From Oscillospiraceae bacterium (GTDB lineage Bacteria; Bacillota; Clostridia; Oscillospirales; Acutalibacteraceae): DNA of 13,281 nt. The notes under the pieces are model-generated. The model was not told where the DNA came from. It ran no database searches and worked only from the letters and a program-made list of their open reading frames with translations. Shown here piece by piece: positions 1 to 7,064 of this stretch. Each line of letters opens with the position of its first letter. Positions within the stretch are counted from its first letter, which is position 1. Where the stretch lies: NCBI GenBank assembly GCA_902796295.1, contig CADBOL010000211.1, positions 1 to 13,281 of the forward strand, in the 5' to 3' direction. The translations under genes and the position numbers were made by a program.

Positions 1-2
1 AT

Positions 3-509
3 AATGAAAAATACGATGATACATATAAAGAAAAGATACAGACCTACACTCTGCCCGATACTGTAAAAACAATCGGCGAGCTCGCATTCAATTATGCGAA
101 TCTTGTAAGGGTATATCTGCCCGAAGGCCTTGAGCGTATAGATACTCTTGCTTTCTTTAAATCAACATCACTTGCCGAAATAATAACTTACGGTGAAAAG
201 GGCGAGTATAAATCCCTGCCCGATACTCTTGAATATATCGGCTCCGATGCTTTCAGCTATGACCAGGCTCTTACTTATATGTATATCCCCAAAAGCGTCA
301 AAACAATAGGTCATCACGCATTCTGGGATACCTGCTATAAGCAGGACGGTGAAGTCAAAGGCCTTTCGGTTATGAATGTTGAAATGGGCGAAGACGCTTT
401 GAATTCCTCTGCAGAGCTCGGCGATCAGTGGCTTCCGAAATATGATTACATGCTTTTCAAAAAGACTATTGACGTGAATTACGCAGCAGCCAGAGAGGCA
501 GTTGAATAA
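3..509 (+). CDS. Leucine-rich-repeat (LRR_5 / BspA-type) surface protein, C-terminal part
   Basis: The reading frame is open from the left edge of the window (first full codon at position 3) to TAA at 507-509, so the gene is cut at its 5' end and only the last 168 residues are present. At least three copies of the BspA-like repeat are visible, with the pattern L-P-x-x-V/L-x-x-I-G-x-x-A-F: TLPDTVKTIGELAF, YLPEGLERIDTLAF, SLPDTLEYIGSDAF and IPKSVKTIGHHAF. After the last repeat is a non-repeat tail of about 60 residues with no sorting signal or membrane anchor. LRR_5 proteins are typically secreted or surface-exposed in gut anaerobes and take part in binding, but the ligand here cannot be told. 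A signal peptide, if any, lies outside the window. An ATG at 279 falls inside the repeat array and is not a real start. A terminator follows 15 bases after the stop. Confidence 0.88.
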   Translation, partial: NEKYDDTYKEKIQTYTLPDTVKTIGELAFNYANLVRVYLPEGLERIDTLAFFKSTSLAEIITYGEKGEYKSLPDTLEYIGSDAFSYDQALTYMYIPKSVKTIGHHAFWDTCYKQDGEVKGLSVMNVEMGEDALNSSAELGDQWLPKYDYMLFKKTIDVNYAAAREAVE

Positions 510-523
510 TTATCCTGAATTAC

Positions 524-554
524 AGCGGAGCTGAAATAATGCTCCGCTTTTTTT
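524..554 (+). terminator. Rho-independent terminator after the LRR gene
   Basis: An 8-bp perfect stem (AGCGGAGC at 524-531, GCTCCGCT at 541-548) with a 9-base loop is followed by a run of T to 554. It closes the LRR gene and separates it from the tandem paralog pair. Confidence 0.9.
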
Positions 555-559
555 AGGAT

Positions 560-621
560 AAATGCAACAAAAGGCCTTTTTTCCGACACCGATATACAGA
601 GAGTTAAAAGGAGAGTTGATT
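560..621 (+). promoter_or_regulatory. Conserved leader of the first tandem paralog
   Basis: The roughly 60 bases before the start codon at 622 are nearly the same as the 60 bases before the second paralog (1174-1233), with about 8 mismatches. The leader begins ATGCAACAAAA and contains GATATACAGAGAG, in which TATACA (593-598) could be a weak -10 box, although no -35 box is found at normal spacing. The ribosome binding site AGGAG is at 609-613, 8 bases before the ATG. The leader happens to be open in frame from an ATG at 562, but seven of the eight differences between the two copies would change the amino acid, so it is conserved as DNA or RNA and not as protein. Confidence 0.55.
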
Positions 622-1119
622 ATGAAAAAGATAACAGCCGTTATATTGATATTTGCTTTGCTTTCCGGTTTTGCTGTTACCGCTTCGGCTGATATTATAC
701 CGGTATATTCGCTTGAGCACCGTCCGGTTGTTATTCCCGTATCAAAAGACGGCGCTCACGATGTGAACGATCCCGATAAAGTGCTGCCTTACGGGAGATA
801 TTACAATTATGATTATTACAAAGATGATAACGGGGATATTATTGTTAAAATCATAGTTGAGAAGTATGAGTATCCCGAAAACGCTACCACCGGCGGACCC
901 GAATCTGTCAAGACAGAGTACAGTATTAAAATTGATGACTTAACCGGTGAAGGGGTTGATGAAATAAAAGCTTCTGAATCGGAGTTCGGGTTTATTTATG
1001 CTATTAAAGATTATTTCAGATATCTGGGATGGAAACTCGATGTTTATGGTTACAGAATTAAAAGGACATTGCGTGGTATTTTATATACGATTTCCGGAGG
1101 ACTGATTCCTCTCCACTGA
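622..1119 (+). CDS. Small secreted protein of unknown function, tandem paralog 1
   Basis: A 165-residue protein that I do not recognise as a named family. The start at 622 is set by AGGAG at 609-613 and by the signal peptide beginning there (MKKITAVILIFALLSGFAV, cleavage expected after T-A-S-A near residue 22). The mature part has an acidic middle with KVLPYGRYYNYDYYKDDNG, an alternating hydrophobic stretch suggesting beta strands (IIVKIIVEKYEY), a short low-complexity segment (ENATTGGPESV), then YSIKIDDLTGEGVDEIKASES. The last 40 or so residues are aromatic, hydrophobic and basic (FGFIYAIKDYFRYLGW onward) and could form an amphipathic or membrane-touching tail. It is about 50% identical by eye to the next gene, with the same leader, so the pair arose by tandem duplication. 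It has its own terminator. Secretion is well supported; function is unknown. Confidence 0.82.
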   Translation: MKKITAVILIFALLSGFAVTASADIIPVYSLEHRPVVIPVSKDGAHDVNDPDKVLPYGRYYNYDYYKDDNGDIIVKIIVEKYEYPENATTGGPESVKTEYSIKIDDLTGEGVDEIKASESEFGFIYAIKDYFRYLGWKLDVYGYRIKRTLRGILYTISGGLIPLH

Positions 1120-1135
1120 GGACTTTTATATAGTT

Positions 1136-1165
1136 TCCGGGCAGCTTTTGCTGTCCGGATTTTTT
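1136..1165 (+). terminator. Rho-independent terminator between the tandem paralogs
   Basis: A 10-bp stem (1136-1145 with 1150-1159, one G-T wobble) with a TTTT loop is followed by T1160-1165. Each paralog therefore forms its own transcription unit, or the second is partly insulated from the first. Confidence 0.88.
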
Positions 1166-1171
1166 ATTGAA

Positions 1172-1233
1172 TAATGCAACAAAACGTCTTTTTTTCTACA
1201 CTGATATACAGAGAGATAAAAGGGGAGTTTATT
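1172..1233 (+). promoter_or_regulatory. Conserved leader of the second tandem paralog
   Basis: This is the second copy of the leader at 560-621, about 87% identical. TATACA lies at 1205-1210 and the ribosome binding site AGGGGAG at 1221-1227. It lies just after the terminator of paralog 1, which suggests that the promoter was copied together with the gene. No convincing -35 box was found. Confidence 0.5.
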
Positions 1234-1767
1234 ATGAAAAAGATAACGGCCGTTATATTGATAATTGCTTTGCTTTCCGGGTTCGGCGTTACCGCTTCGG
1301 CAGATTTGATGCCGGTGCCCACATACGTCGATACCAGAACTGTTGAGGTTAAAAATAAAGACGGCGCTAAGGATGTATTTGACCCCGCTAAGGTGCTGCC
1401 TTACGGCGAAAGCTATTCCTACAGCAGCTATTACAAGGATGATAACGGGAAAATAATTGTAGTGATTACGGTAAGGGAATATATTTATGAGTATCCCGAC
1501 GTTCCTGCCAATCCTGCTACTCAGGGCGAGCCCACCTCTCAGAGCGAACCAAGGCGCATACCTGTCACTACCGAATACAGAATCAGAATAGAGGACCTTA
1601 CCGGCCCGGGTGTTGAATACATAAAGACTACCGAAAGCGGTTTCGGTTTTATTTACGGATTTAAAAATATGATTGAAATTTTGAAGTGGTACTTTTTTAC
1701 ACTCCCTGCTACAAATATCAGCAGATGGCTGCTTTATCTGAAAAGAACTCACTCAATTTATAAATAA
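1234..1767 (+). CDS. Small secreted protein of unknown function, tandem paralog 2
   Basis: A 177-residue secreted protein, paralogous to the gene just upstream. The start at 1234 is preceded by AGGGGAG, and the signal peptide MKKITAVILIIALLSGFGV ending in TASA-D is nearly identical to that of paralog 1. Shared blocks include KVLPYGESYSYSSYYKDDNG, YRIRIEDLTGPGVEYIK and ESGFGFIYGFKN. It differs by a longer Pro/Thr/Ser/Gln-rich insert around residues 91-110 (PANPATQGEPTSQSEPRR), which looks like a flexible linker, and by a diverged C-terminal tail (WYFFTLPATNISRWLLYLKR). The tail is hydrophobic and basic, as in paralog 1. No catalytic motif or known domain is visible. The linker expansion and changed tail point to divergence after duplication. 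Function is unknown. Confidence 0.82.
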   Translation: MKKITAVILIIALLSGFGVTASADLMPVPTYVDTRTVEVKNKDGAKDVFDPAKVLPYGESYSYSSYYKDDNGKIIVVITVREYIYEYPDVPANPATQGEPTSQSEPRRIPVTTEYRIRIEDLTGPGVEYIKTTESGFGFIYGFKNMIEILKWYFFTLPATNISRWLLYLKRTHSIYK

Positions 1768-1784
1768 AAATATCAAACGTTTCT

Positions 1785-1813
1785 TCCGGAAGGGTTTTCC
1801 TTCCGGATTTTTT
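1785..1813 (+). terminator. Rho-independent terminator after paralog 2
   Basis: A 9-bp perfect stem (TCCGGAAGG at 1785-1793, CCTTCCGGA at 1799-1807) with a 5-base loop is followed by six T. It isolates the GH3 unit from upstream transcription. Confidence 0.9.
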
Positions 1814-1822
1814 ATTAAATTG

Positions 1823-1851
1823 TTGACATATTTTATCGGAAATAATATAAT
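1823..1851 (+). promoter_or_regulatory. Consensus housekeeping promoter of the GH3 gene
   Basis: The -35 box TTGACA (1823-1828) and the -10 box TATAAT (1846-1851) both match the sigma-A consensus perfectly, with the ideal 17-base spacer. Transcription should start near 1858, giving a leader of about 60 bases. A promoter this strong in front of a carbon-source gene is normally held in check by a repressor, which fits the palindrome just downstream. Confidence 0.88.
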
Positions 1852-1860
1852 TATCACGAC

Positions 1861-1874
1861 GTAACAATTGTTAC
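1861..1874 (+). promoter_or_regulatory. Perfect palindrome, likely repressor operator for GH3
   Basis: GTAACAATTGTTAC is a 14-bp perfect inverted repeat lying 9 bases after the -10 box, so it covers the first transcribed bases, a classic position for a repressor operator. The half-site AATTGTT also occurs at 1818-1824, overlapping the -35 box. The centre (AATT) lacks the CG of typical LacI/CcpA sites, so the regulator family cannot be named from the site alone. Confidence 0.6.
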
Positions 1875-1916
1875 ATTAAAATCCCGGCTCTCCGGAGAAT
1901 CGGTGAGGAAAATAAA

Positions 1917-4526
1917 ATGAAAAAATTACTGTCTGTTCTGATTGCGGCAGTGCTTGTTGTTACATCTGCCGGCATTTCGGTTTACGCTCTGAGCGGCAGA
2001 GTATCGGCTGATGTTGCGGCGCTGTCAAAGAAGGCTGCGGTTGATGCCGAGGATGAAGGCATAGTCCTTCTTAAAAATGATGAAGGGTTTCTGCCTTTGA
2101 GCGGCAAAAAGCTTAATATTTTCGGCGTCGGCTCCGTTTATCCGTTTATGGGCGGTGCCGGCTCGGGCGCTATAACCTCAGAGGATCCGGTAACATTTTA
2201 TGACGCGCTTGATGATGAAGGAATAGAGTATAATTCCGAGCTCCGGGAGCTTTATGAAAAGAATATCGGCTCCAATAAAAGACCGACTACAGACAATACG
2301 GTTATTAATAATCTCCTCGGCGTTGCTCTCTCCATTAATTATCTTGAAGAAATGCCTGTCGGCAAAATAAGTGATAAAATCGCGAAAAATGCTGTTGACT
2401 ATTCCGATACTGCTCTGATTATGATAAGCAGGACCAGCGCGGAGGGCTCAGATCTCAGTTTTGATACCCTTCGCCTGAGTGATACTGAGAGAGAGCTTGT
2501 TGAGTTTGTCACGGGCAGATTTGAAAATGTGATTGTTCTCTTTAATATAGGCAATGTCATGCAGATGGACTGGCTCGAAAAATATGATAATATCAGAGCC
2601 GCCGCAATAGTCTGGATTCCGGGTGAATTCGGCTTTATTTCGGTTGCGCGTATGCTAACGGGTAAAGTCAATCCCTCCGGAAGACTTGCGGATACTGTTT
2701 CATATAATGTTGAAGATCATCCTTCGGGCAAAATGTTCGGCAGCTATTCCTACACCGATAATTCCGGCAGACATTTTGTTGAATATCAGGAAGGCATCTA
2801 TGTCGGCTACAGGTATTTTGAGACCTTTGCAAAAGATAAGGTTATGTATCCCTTCGGATACGGCCTGTCTTACACGGAGTTTAAAAAAGAAGTTTCTTCC
2901 GTTTCATTTGATTCCGGTAAAATATCTCTCACAGTAAGTGTCAGCAATACCGGCAGTGCGCCCGGCAAAGATACGGTTCAGGTTTATTACGGCGCGCCTT
3001 ATGTTACCGGCGGAGTTGAAAAGAGCGCCGTATGTCTCGGAGGTTTTGCAAAATCAAAGCTGCTCGCGCCGGGCGAATCGCAGTCTCTGACGGTCAGCTT
3101 CAATACAGATGATATGGCATCATATGATTATCTCGATAAGCAGGCGTGGGTTCTCTCTGCCGGGGAGTATAAGATTATACTCGGTGAAAATGTAAGAGAT
3201 TCGATTAAAGAATTCACATATACCGTTCCCGAAGAAAAGGTAATCAAAAACGACAGTAAAACCGGAAACGAAATAAAAAATCTTTTTGCGGATTCATATA
3301 ACGGTTTTACCGTTCTCTCAAGAAAAGATCACGATGCAACTTATCCCGCTTACAAAGAAAGAGAAGAGAATGACGCCGTAAAGAATTCCGATTCATATCC
3401 TGAGCCGGCAAAGGAAGGCACAGCTCCCAAAACCGGAGCGAAATATGATAAGACAATTACCCTTCGGGATGTTGCGAATGATGAATCTCTCTGGGATGCT
3501 TTTCTCGATCAGCTGACTCTTGATGAAATGGCTCTGCTTGTTTCCGACGGCGGATACGGCACAGCCGGAGTCGAGCGCCTCGGGATTCCCGAAACGATGG
3601 ATAATGACGGCCCGTCGAGTATCAAGGGCAGATACGGCCTGCTCTACCGTGACAGCGGAACAGCATATCCCTGCGAAACCTGCATAGCCTGCTCATGGAA
3701 TACCGGGATTGCTTATAATATCGGTGTTGCTCTGGGCGTAGAGGCCGATGATATGGGTACGGATATTCTTTATGCCCCCGCCGTTAATATTCACAGGAAT
3801 CCCCGCGGCGGCAGAAACTTTGAGTATTTTTCGGAAGATCCTCTCATGAGCGGCAAAATGGCCGCGGAGCTTATTAACGGCTGCAGCAGCAAAAACCTCG
3901 TTGTAACCCTCAAACACTTTGCTCTCAATGACCAGGAAAAACACAGAAACGGTGTTTATACCTGGGCGGATGAGCAGACCATGAGAGAGATTTACCTCAA
4001 AGCTTTTGAAATTGCAATCAAAGAGAGTGACTGCGCCGGAGTAATGTCTGCCTATAACCGTATCGGCGCGGACTGGTGCGGAGCAAAATCGTCGCTTCTC
4101 ATTGACCTTCTCAGGAAGGAATGGGGATTTGACGGATTTGTGGTATCTGATTTCACTTCAAATATCACAGGCAAAGGATATATGGATCCTGTGCTCGGAG
4201 TTTATAACGGCAATGATACGATGCTCACCGGTATCAGAGGAGTATTCCTCCCCGGTCACATCAGCGCAATCAAGTCACAATACCGTAAAGACCCTGTGGG
4301 ATTCGGTACCGCTCTGCGTGAGAGATGCAAAGAGCTCTGTACGGCAAAGATGAAAACGCGCGCTTTCCTTGAACCGGATAAAACTTATGATGACTCTTTC
4401 TCGGGCTTCCTGCTATCTTTTGATGACTGGGATTTCAGTTTCCCTTATGTAATCTCTTTCATAAGATATATAATCAATAATCTGACCTACGCAGTGATTT
4501 ACGCACTGAGGCCTTTATTCGGATAA
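1917..4526 (+). CDS. Secreted glycoside hydrolase family 3 beta-glycosidase, permuted domain order
   Basis: An 869-residue exported GH3 enzyme, probably a beta-glucosidase or a related exo-beta-glycosidase acting on plant oligosaccharides. The start is supported by GTGAGGA (1903-1909) and a signal peptide in residues 1-24 or 1-31 (cleavage after VYA or VSA). Domain order is the reverse of the common GH3 form. The alpha/beta sandwich domain comes first (about 37-320), with a likely acid/base Glu176 in SAEGSD. A fibronectin-III-like domain follows (about 325-440), then a charged linker (about 440-510), then the TIM-barrel domain (about 525-815). The barrel carries the substrate-binding DGP (564-566), GGRNFEYFSEDP (631-642), KHF (666-668) and the nucleophile Asp745 in FVVSD. 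Residues 840-869 form an unusual hydrophobic aromatic tail. It is transcribed alone, between its own promoter and terminator. Family and catalytic residues are secure; exact substrate is not. Confidence 0.95.
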   Translation: MKKLLSVLIAAVLVVTSAGISVYALSGRVSADVAALSKKAAVDAEDEGIVLLKNDEGFLPLSGKKLNIFGVGSVYPFMGGAGSGAITSEDPVTFYDALDDEGIEYNSELRELYEKNIGSNKRPTTDNTVINNLLGVALSINYLEEMPVGKISDKIAKNAVDYSDTALIMISRTSAEGSDLSFDTLRLSDTERELVEFVTGRFENVIVLFNIGNVMQMDWLEKYDNIRAAAIVWIPGEFGFISVARMLTGKVNPSGRLADTVSYNVEDHPSGKMFGSYSYTDNSGRHFVEYQEGIYVGYRYFETFAKDKVMYPFGYGLSYTEFKKEVSSVSFDSGKISLTVSVSNTGSAPGKDTVQVYYGAPYVTGGVEKSAVCLGGFAKSKLLAPGESQSLTVSFNTDDMASYDYLDKQAWVLSAGEYKIILGENVRDSIKEFTYTVPEEKVIKNDSKTGNEIKNLFADSYNGFTVLSRKDHDATYPAYKEREENDAVKNSDSYPEPAKEGTAPKTGAKYDKTITLRDVANDESLWDAFLDQLTLDEMALLVSDGGYGTAGVERLGIPETMDNDGPSSIKGRYGLLYRDSGTAYPCETCIACSWNTGIAYNIGVALGVEADDMGTDILYAPAVNIHRNPRGGRNFEYFSEDPLMSGKMAAELINGCSSKNLVVTLKHFALNDQEKHRNGVYTWADEQTMREIYLKAFEIAIKESDCAGVMSAYNRIGADWCGAKSSLLIDLLRKEWGFDGFVVSDFTSNITGKGYMDPVLGVYNGNDTMLTGIRGVFLPGHISAIKSQYRKDPVGFGTALRERCKELCTAKMKTRAFLEPDKTYDDSFSGFLLSFDDWDFSFPYVISFIRYIINNLTYAVIYALRPLFG

Positions 4527-4550
4527 TTATCTGCAATCTGCACATTACGG

Positions 4551-4586
4551 TAATCCGGGCGGTTTTTGCCGCCCGGATTATTTTTT
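4551..4586 (+). terminator. Strong rho-independent terminator after GH3
   Basis: A 12-bp perfect stem (TAATCCGGGCGG at 4551-4562, CCGCCCGGATTA at 4569-4580), a 6-base loop and six T (4581-4586). Confidence 0.94.
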
Positions 4587-4595
4587 AAAAAACAC

Positions 4596-4624
4596 TTTAT
4601 TTTTTCTTTTGAAAACTGTATAAT
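4596..4624 (+). promoter_or_regulatory. Candidate promoter of the iorA operon
   Basis: A perfect -10 box TATAAT lies at 4619-4624, 43 bases before the iorA ATG and straight after the GH3 terminator. At the expected -35 position there is only T-rich sequence (4596-4601), a poor match to TTGACA, so the promoter may be weak or activator-dependent. TTGAAA at 4609-4614 is too close to the -10 box to serve as -35. Confidence 0.55.
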
Positions 4625-4667
4625 ATTTCAGTATCTATTTGCGATTAAATCTGAGGTGGATTCTGAA

Positions 4668-6467
4668 ATGAAAGAATATGTTATGGGTAACGGAGCCATT
4701 GCTCTCGGCGCTCTTGCTGCAGGAGTCAATCTTGTCGCGGGTTATCCGGGCACTCCGTCATCCGAAATAATCGAGACCGTATCAAAATATCCTCACGAGG
4801 GAGTTCATCTTGAGTGGTCGGTAAATGAAAAAGCGGCTCTCGAAGTGGCGGCCGCGGCGGCTTACAGCGGAGCGAGAGCTCTTGTTACTATGAAACAGAT
4901 GGGCCTTAATGTAGCTTCCGATCCTCTTATGTCCGTTGCTTATGTCGGCGTCAAGGGCGGTCTTGTGATAGTCAGCGCGGATGATCCCGGCCCGATTTCT
5001 TCACAGACCGAGCAGGATACACGCCGCTTTGCCGATTTCTGCCGTATTCCCGTGTTTGATCCTTCCTCTCCCGAAGAGGCGTTCACCATGATCGGCGATG
5101 CTTTTGAATACTCCGAAAAATATCAGACTCCGGTATTGTTCAGACCTGTAACAAGAGTCTGCCACGCATATGCCGCTGTGGATATACCGGATGCTTTCAC
5201 TCCCAAAAAGTATGAGGGATTTATAAAGGATTCGGGCAGATGGGTGATTTTTCCCCGTCTTTCCTATATTAATCACGGCAGGATTGAAAAACGCAATGCT
5301 GATATTGCCGTTGATTTTTCATCTTACCGCTTCAACACCGCCGAAGGTGAAGCGAGTGAAAAAGCTGTCATTACATCAGGCATAAGCTATGCTTATGTAA
5401 AAGAAGCTCTTAAAAATCATAAGGATATCAGGATAATCCGCGTTGCAACCGCCTTTCCTTTCCCTGAGAAGTTTGTTTTAAATGCTCTTGAAGAAGTCAA
5501 AGAGGTAATCTGTATTGAGGAGCTCAGCCCTTATATTGAAGAGCAGGTGCTGAAACTCTCGGGCAAATACCATCTTGATCTCAGAGTTTCGGGTAAACTT
5601 GACGGCGCTGTTCCTCATAACGGTGAAAACAGCGTTGATCTGTCTTCCGCTGTACTCATCCGTTTCTTCGGCTTTTCCGGTGAAAAAGAATGCAGGACCG
5701 ATGATGAAGTGCCTGCGCTTCCCGTCAGACCTCCCGTGCTTTGCGCGGGATGCCCTCACAGAGCATCATTCTATGCGGTTAAACAGGCGATGAAGGGCAA
5801 AAAAGCTTTCTTCTGCGGAGACATAGGCTGCTACACTCTCGGCAATGCCATGCCGCTCGATATGGTTGATACATGTCTTTGCATGGGAGCCGGCGTCACA
5901 ATGGCACAGGGTTTCAGTCACACTGACGCTGATGCGGTGTGCTTTGCCTTTATAGGTGATTCGACTTTCTTTGCTTCCGGTATGACAGGCGTTGTCAATG
6001 CCGTCTATAATGAAGCGGATGTTGTTATATGTGTTCTTGATAATTCAACTACGGCCATGACCGGCCATCAGCCTCATCCCGGTACAGGCAGAAATATGAT
6101 GGGCAATTTCGTCGATAAAGTTGACATCGCAAAAGTGCTTGCCGGAATGGGAGTTAAAAGAATTGAAACGGTAAATCCGCTTGACCTTAAAAAATCCGTT
6201 GAAACAGTCAGTGAACTTGCGGGCGAAAAGGGTGTCAGAGCGATTTTATTCAGATCACCATGCATTGCGGTCACAAAGCCCGCCGGCAAATGCGCGATCG
6301 ACCCGGAAATATGCACTAAATGCAAAAAGTGCATAAGAGAGATCGGATGCCCGGCGCTTATAACTGCAGACGGTAAAGTATTGATTGACTCAAATCTCTG
6401 CACGGGCTGCGGCCTTTGCAGTGAGGTGTGTCCCTTCGGGGCGATAGGAGGTGCCGGCAATGAATAA
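4668..6467 (+). CDS. iorA: Indolepyruvate:ferredoxin oxidoreductase, alpha subunit
   Basis: A 599-residue cytoplasmic subunit of the thiamine-diphosphate enzyme that interconverts aryl-pyruvates (indolepyruvate, phenylpyruvate, hydroxyphenylpyruvate) plus CoA with arylacetyl-CoA, CO2 and reduced ferredoxin. The start at 4668 is fixed by GAGGTGG (4653-4659); the frame is open further upstream but without a ribosome site and inside the terminator. Visible landmarks are the N-terminal pyrimidine-binding part with AGYPGTPSSE (24-33) and WSVNEKAALE (50-59), CAGCPHR (359-364), the ThDP/Mg motif GDSTFF to LDN (430-459) followed by TTAMTGHQPHPGTG, and a C-terminal double [4Fe-4S] ferredoxin module. 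Its cysteines are at 549, 552, 555, 561 and 578, 581, 584, 588. The five-residue gap before the fourth Cys of the first cluster (CX2CX2CX5CP) is usual for IorA. It overlaps iorB by 8 bases, implying coupled translation of the two subunits. Confidence 0.96.
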   Translation: MKEYVMGNGAIALGALAAGVNLVAGYPGTPSSEIIETVSKYPHEGVHLEWSVNEKAALEVAAAAAYSGARALVTMKQMGLNVASDPLMSVAYVGVKGGLVIVSADDPGPISSQTEQDTRRFADFCRIPVFDPSSPEEAFTMIGDAFEYSEKYQTPVLFRPVTRVCHAYAAVDIPDAFTPKKYEGFIKDSGRWVIFPRLSYINHGRIEKRNADIAVDFSSYRFNTAEGEASEKAVITSGISYAYVKEALKNHKDIRIIRVATAFPFPEKFVLNALEEVKEVICIEELSPYIEEQVLKLSGKYHLDLRVSGKLDGAVPHNGENSVDLSSAVLIRFFGFSGEKECRTDDEVPALPVRPPVLCAGCPHRASFYAVKQAMKGKKAFFCGDIGCYTLGNAMPLDMVDTCLCMGAGVTMAQGFSHTDADAVCFAFIGDSTFFASGMTGVVNAVYNEADVVICVLDNSTTAMTGHQPHPGTGRNMMGNFVDKVDIAKVLAGMGVKRIETVNPLDLKKSVETVSELAGEKGVRAILFRSPCIAVTKPAGKCAIDPEICTKCKKCIREIGCPALITADGKVLIDSNLCTGCGLCSEVCPFGAIGGAGNE

Positions 6468-7053
6468 AGATATTCTTATCTGCGGAGTCGGCGGTCAGGG
6501 CACGGTGCTCGCCTCCAAGATTATTGCCGCGGCGGCGGCCGAAGAGGGGAATACCGTTCATTCTGCAGAAACTATAGGTATGGCACAGCGCGGCGGTTCG
6601 GTAACAAGCCATGTGAGGATCGGAGATGAAGCGTTTTCTCCTCTGATACCCGACGGGAGCGCGGATCTTATTCTTGCTTTTGAACCGGCCGAGGCGGTGA
6701 GAAACCTGCATTATCTCAAAGATGACGGAGCTGCTGTTGTCAACATCTGCCCCGTAAAGCCCGTCACCGAGGCTCTCAAACCTTCGGGATATGAAGCGGA
6801 TATAATGCTTGATTATCTTAAAAAAAAGTGCAGATGCATTTTTGTTGATTCGGCCGAGGTCTGCGCGCCTTTCGGCTCGTCAAAGTTTTTTAATATAATT
6901 CTTCTCGGCATAGCTTCCGGCAGCGGAAAGCTCGGAATTGCCGAAGAGACACTGCTCAGTCAGATTGAAAAGCGTGTTCCGGAAAAATATGCGGAGATTA
7001 ATAAGAAAGCTTTTCTTGCCGGATTTGATATCGGAAGCAGAGCAGACATATAG
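6460..7053 (+). CDS. iorB: Indolepyruvate:ferredoxin oxidoreductase, beta subunit
   Basis: A 197-residue protein, the usual length for IorB, the gamma-domain partner of IorA. It starts at ATG 6460, inside the end of iorA, with a perfect AGGAGG at 6446-6451 spaced 8 bases. A GTG at 6451 in the same frame sits on the ribosome site and is not the start. The N-terminus shows the family motif ILICGVGGQGTVLASKII (residues 5-22), followed by the typical ETIGMAQRGGSVTSHVRIG (37-55) and a conserved GSSKFFN near residue 142. These are hallmarks of the pyruvate-ferredoxin-oxidoreductase gamma fold, which completes the CoA/substrate site of the complex. It contains no cluster ligands of its own. The overlap with iorA and the 11-base gap to paaK show a single transcript. 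Confidence 0.95.
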   Translation: MNKDILICGVGGQGTVLASKIIAAAAAEEGNTVHSAETIGMAQRGGSVTSHVRIGDEAFSPLIPDGSADLILAFEPAEAVRNLHYLKDDGAAVVNICPVKPVTEALKPSGYEADIMLDYLKKKCRCIFVDSAEVCAPFGSSKFFNIILLGIASGSGKLGIAEETLLSQIEKRVPEKYAEINKKAFLAGFDIGSRADI

Positions 7054-7064
7054 GAGGCAGTAAT

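Noticed and set aside
562..621. Possible upstream start of paralog 1 (and the matching one at 1174 for paralog 2)
   Set aside because: The frame is open, but the ribosome site and signal peptide lie at 622 and 1234, and differences between the two leaders are almost all non-synonymous.
1126..1752. A 208-codon open frame on the minus strand
   Set aside because: It is antisense to tandem paralog 2 and its leader and runs through the upstream terminator hairpin. It has no ribosome site and no protein-like pattern, while the plus strand has a signal peptide and a paralog.
4609..4614. TTGAAA as the -35 box for the iorA promoter
   Set aside because: Only 4 bases separate it from TATAAT at 4619, far below the 16-18 needed.
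6074..6711. Overlapping minus-strand open frames of 117-128 codons
   Set aside because: They are shadows of iorA and iorB, created by codon bias; no ribosome sites and composition unlike protein.
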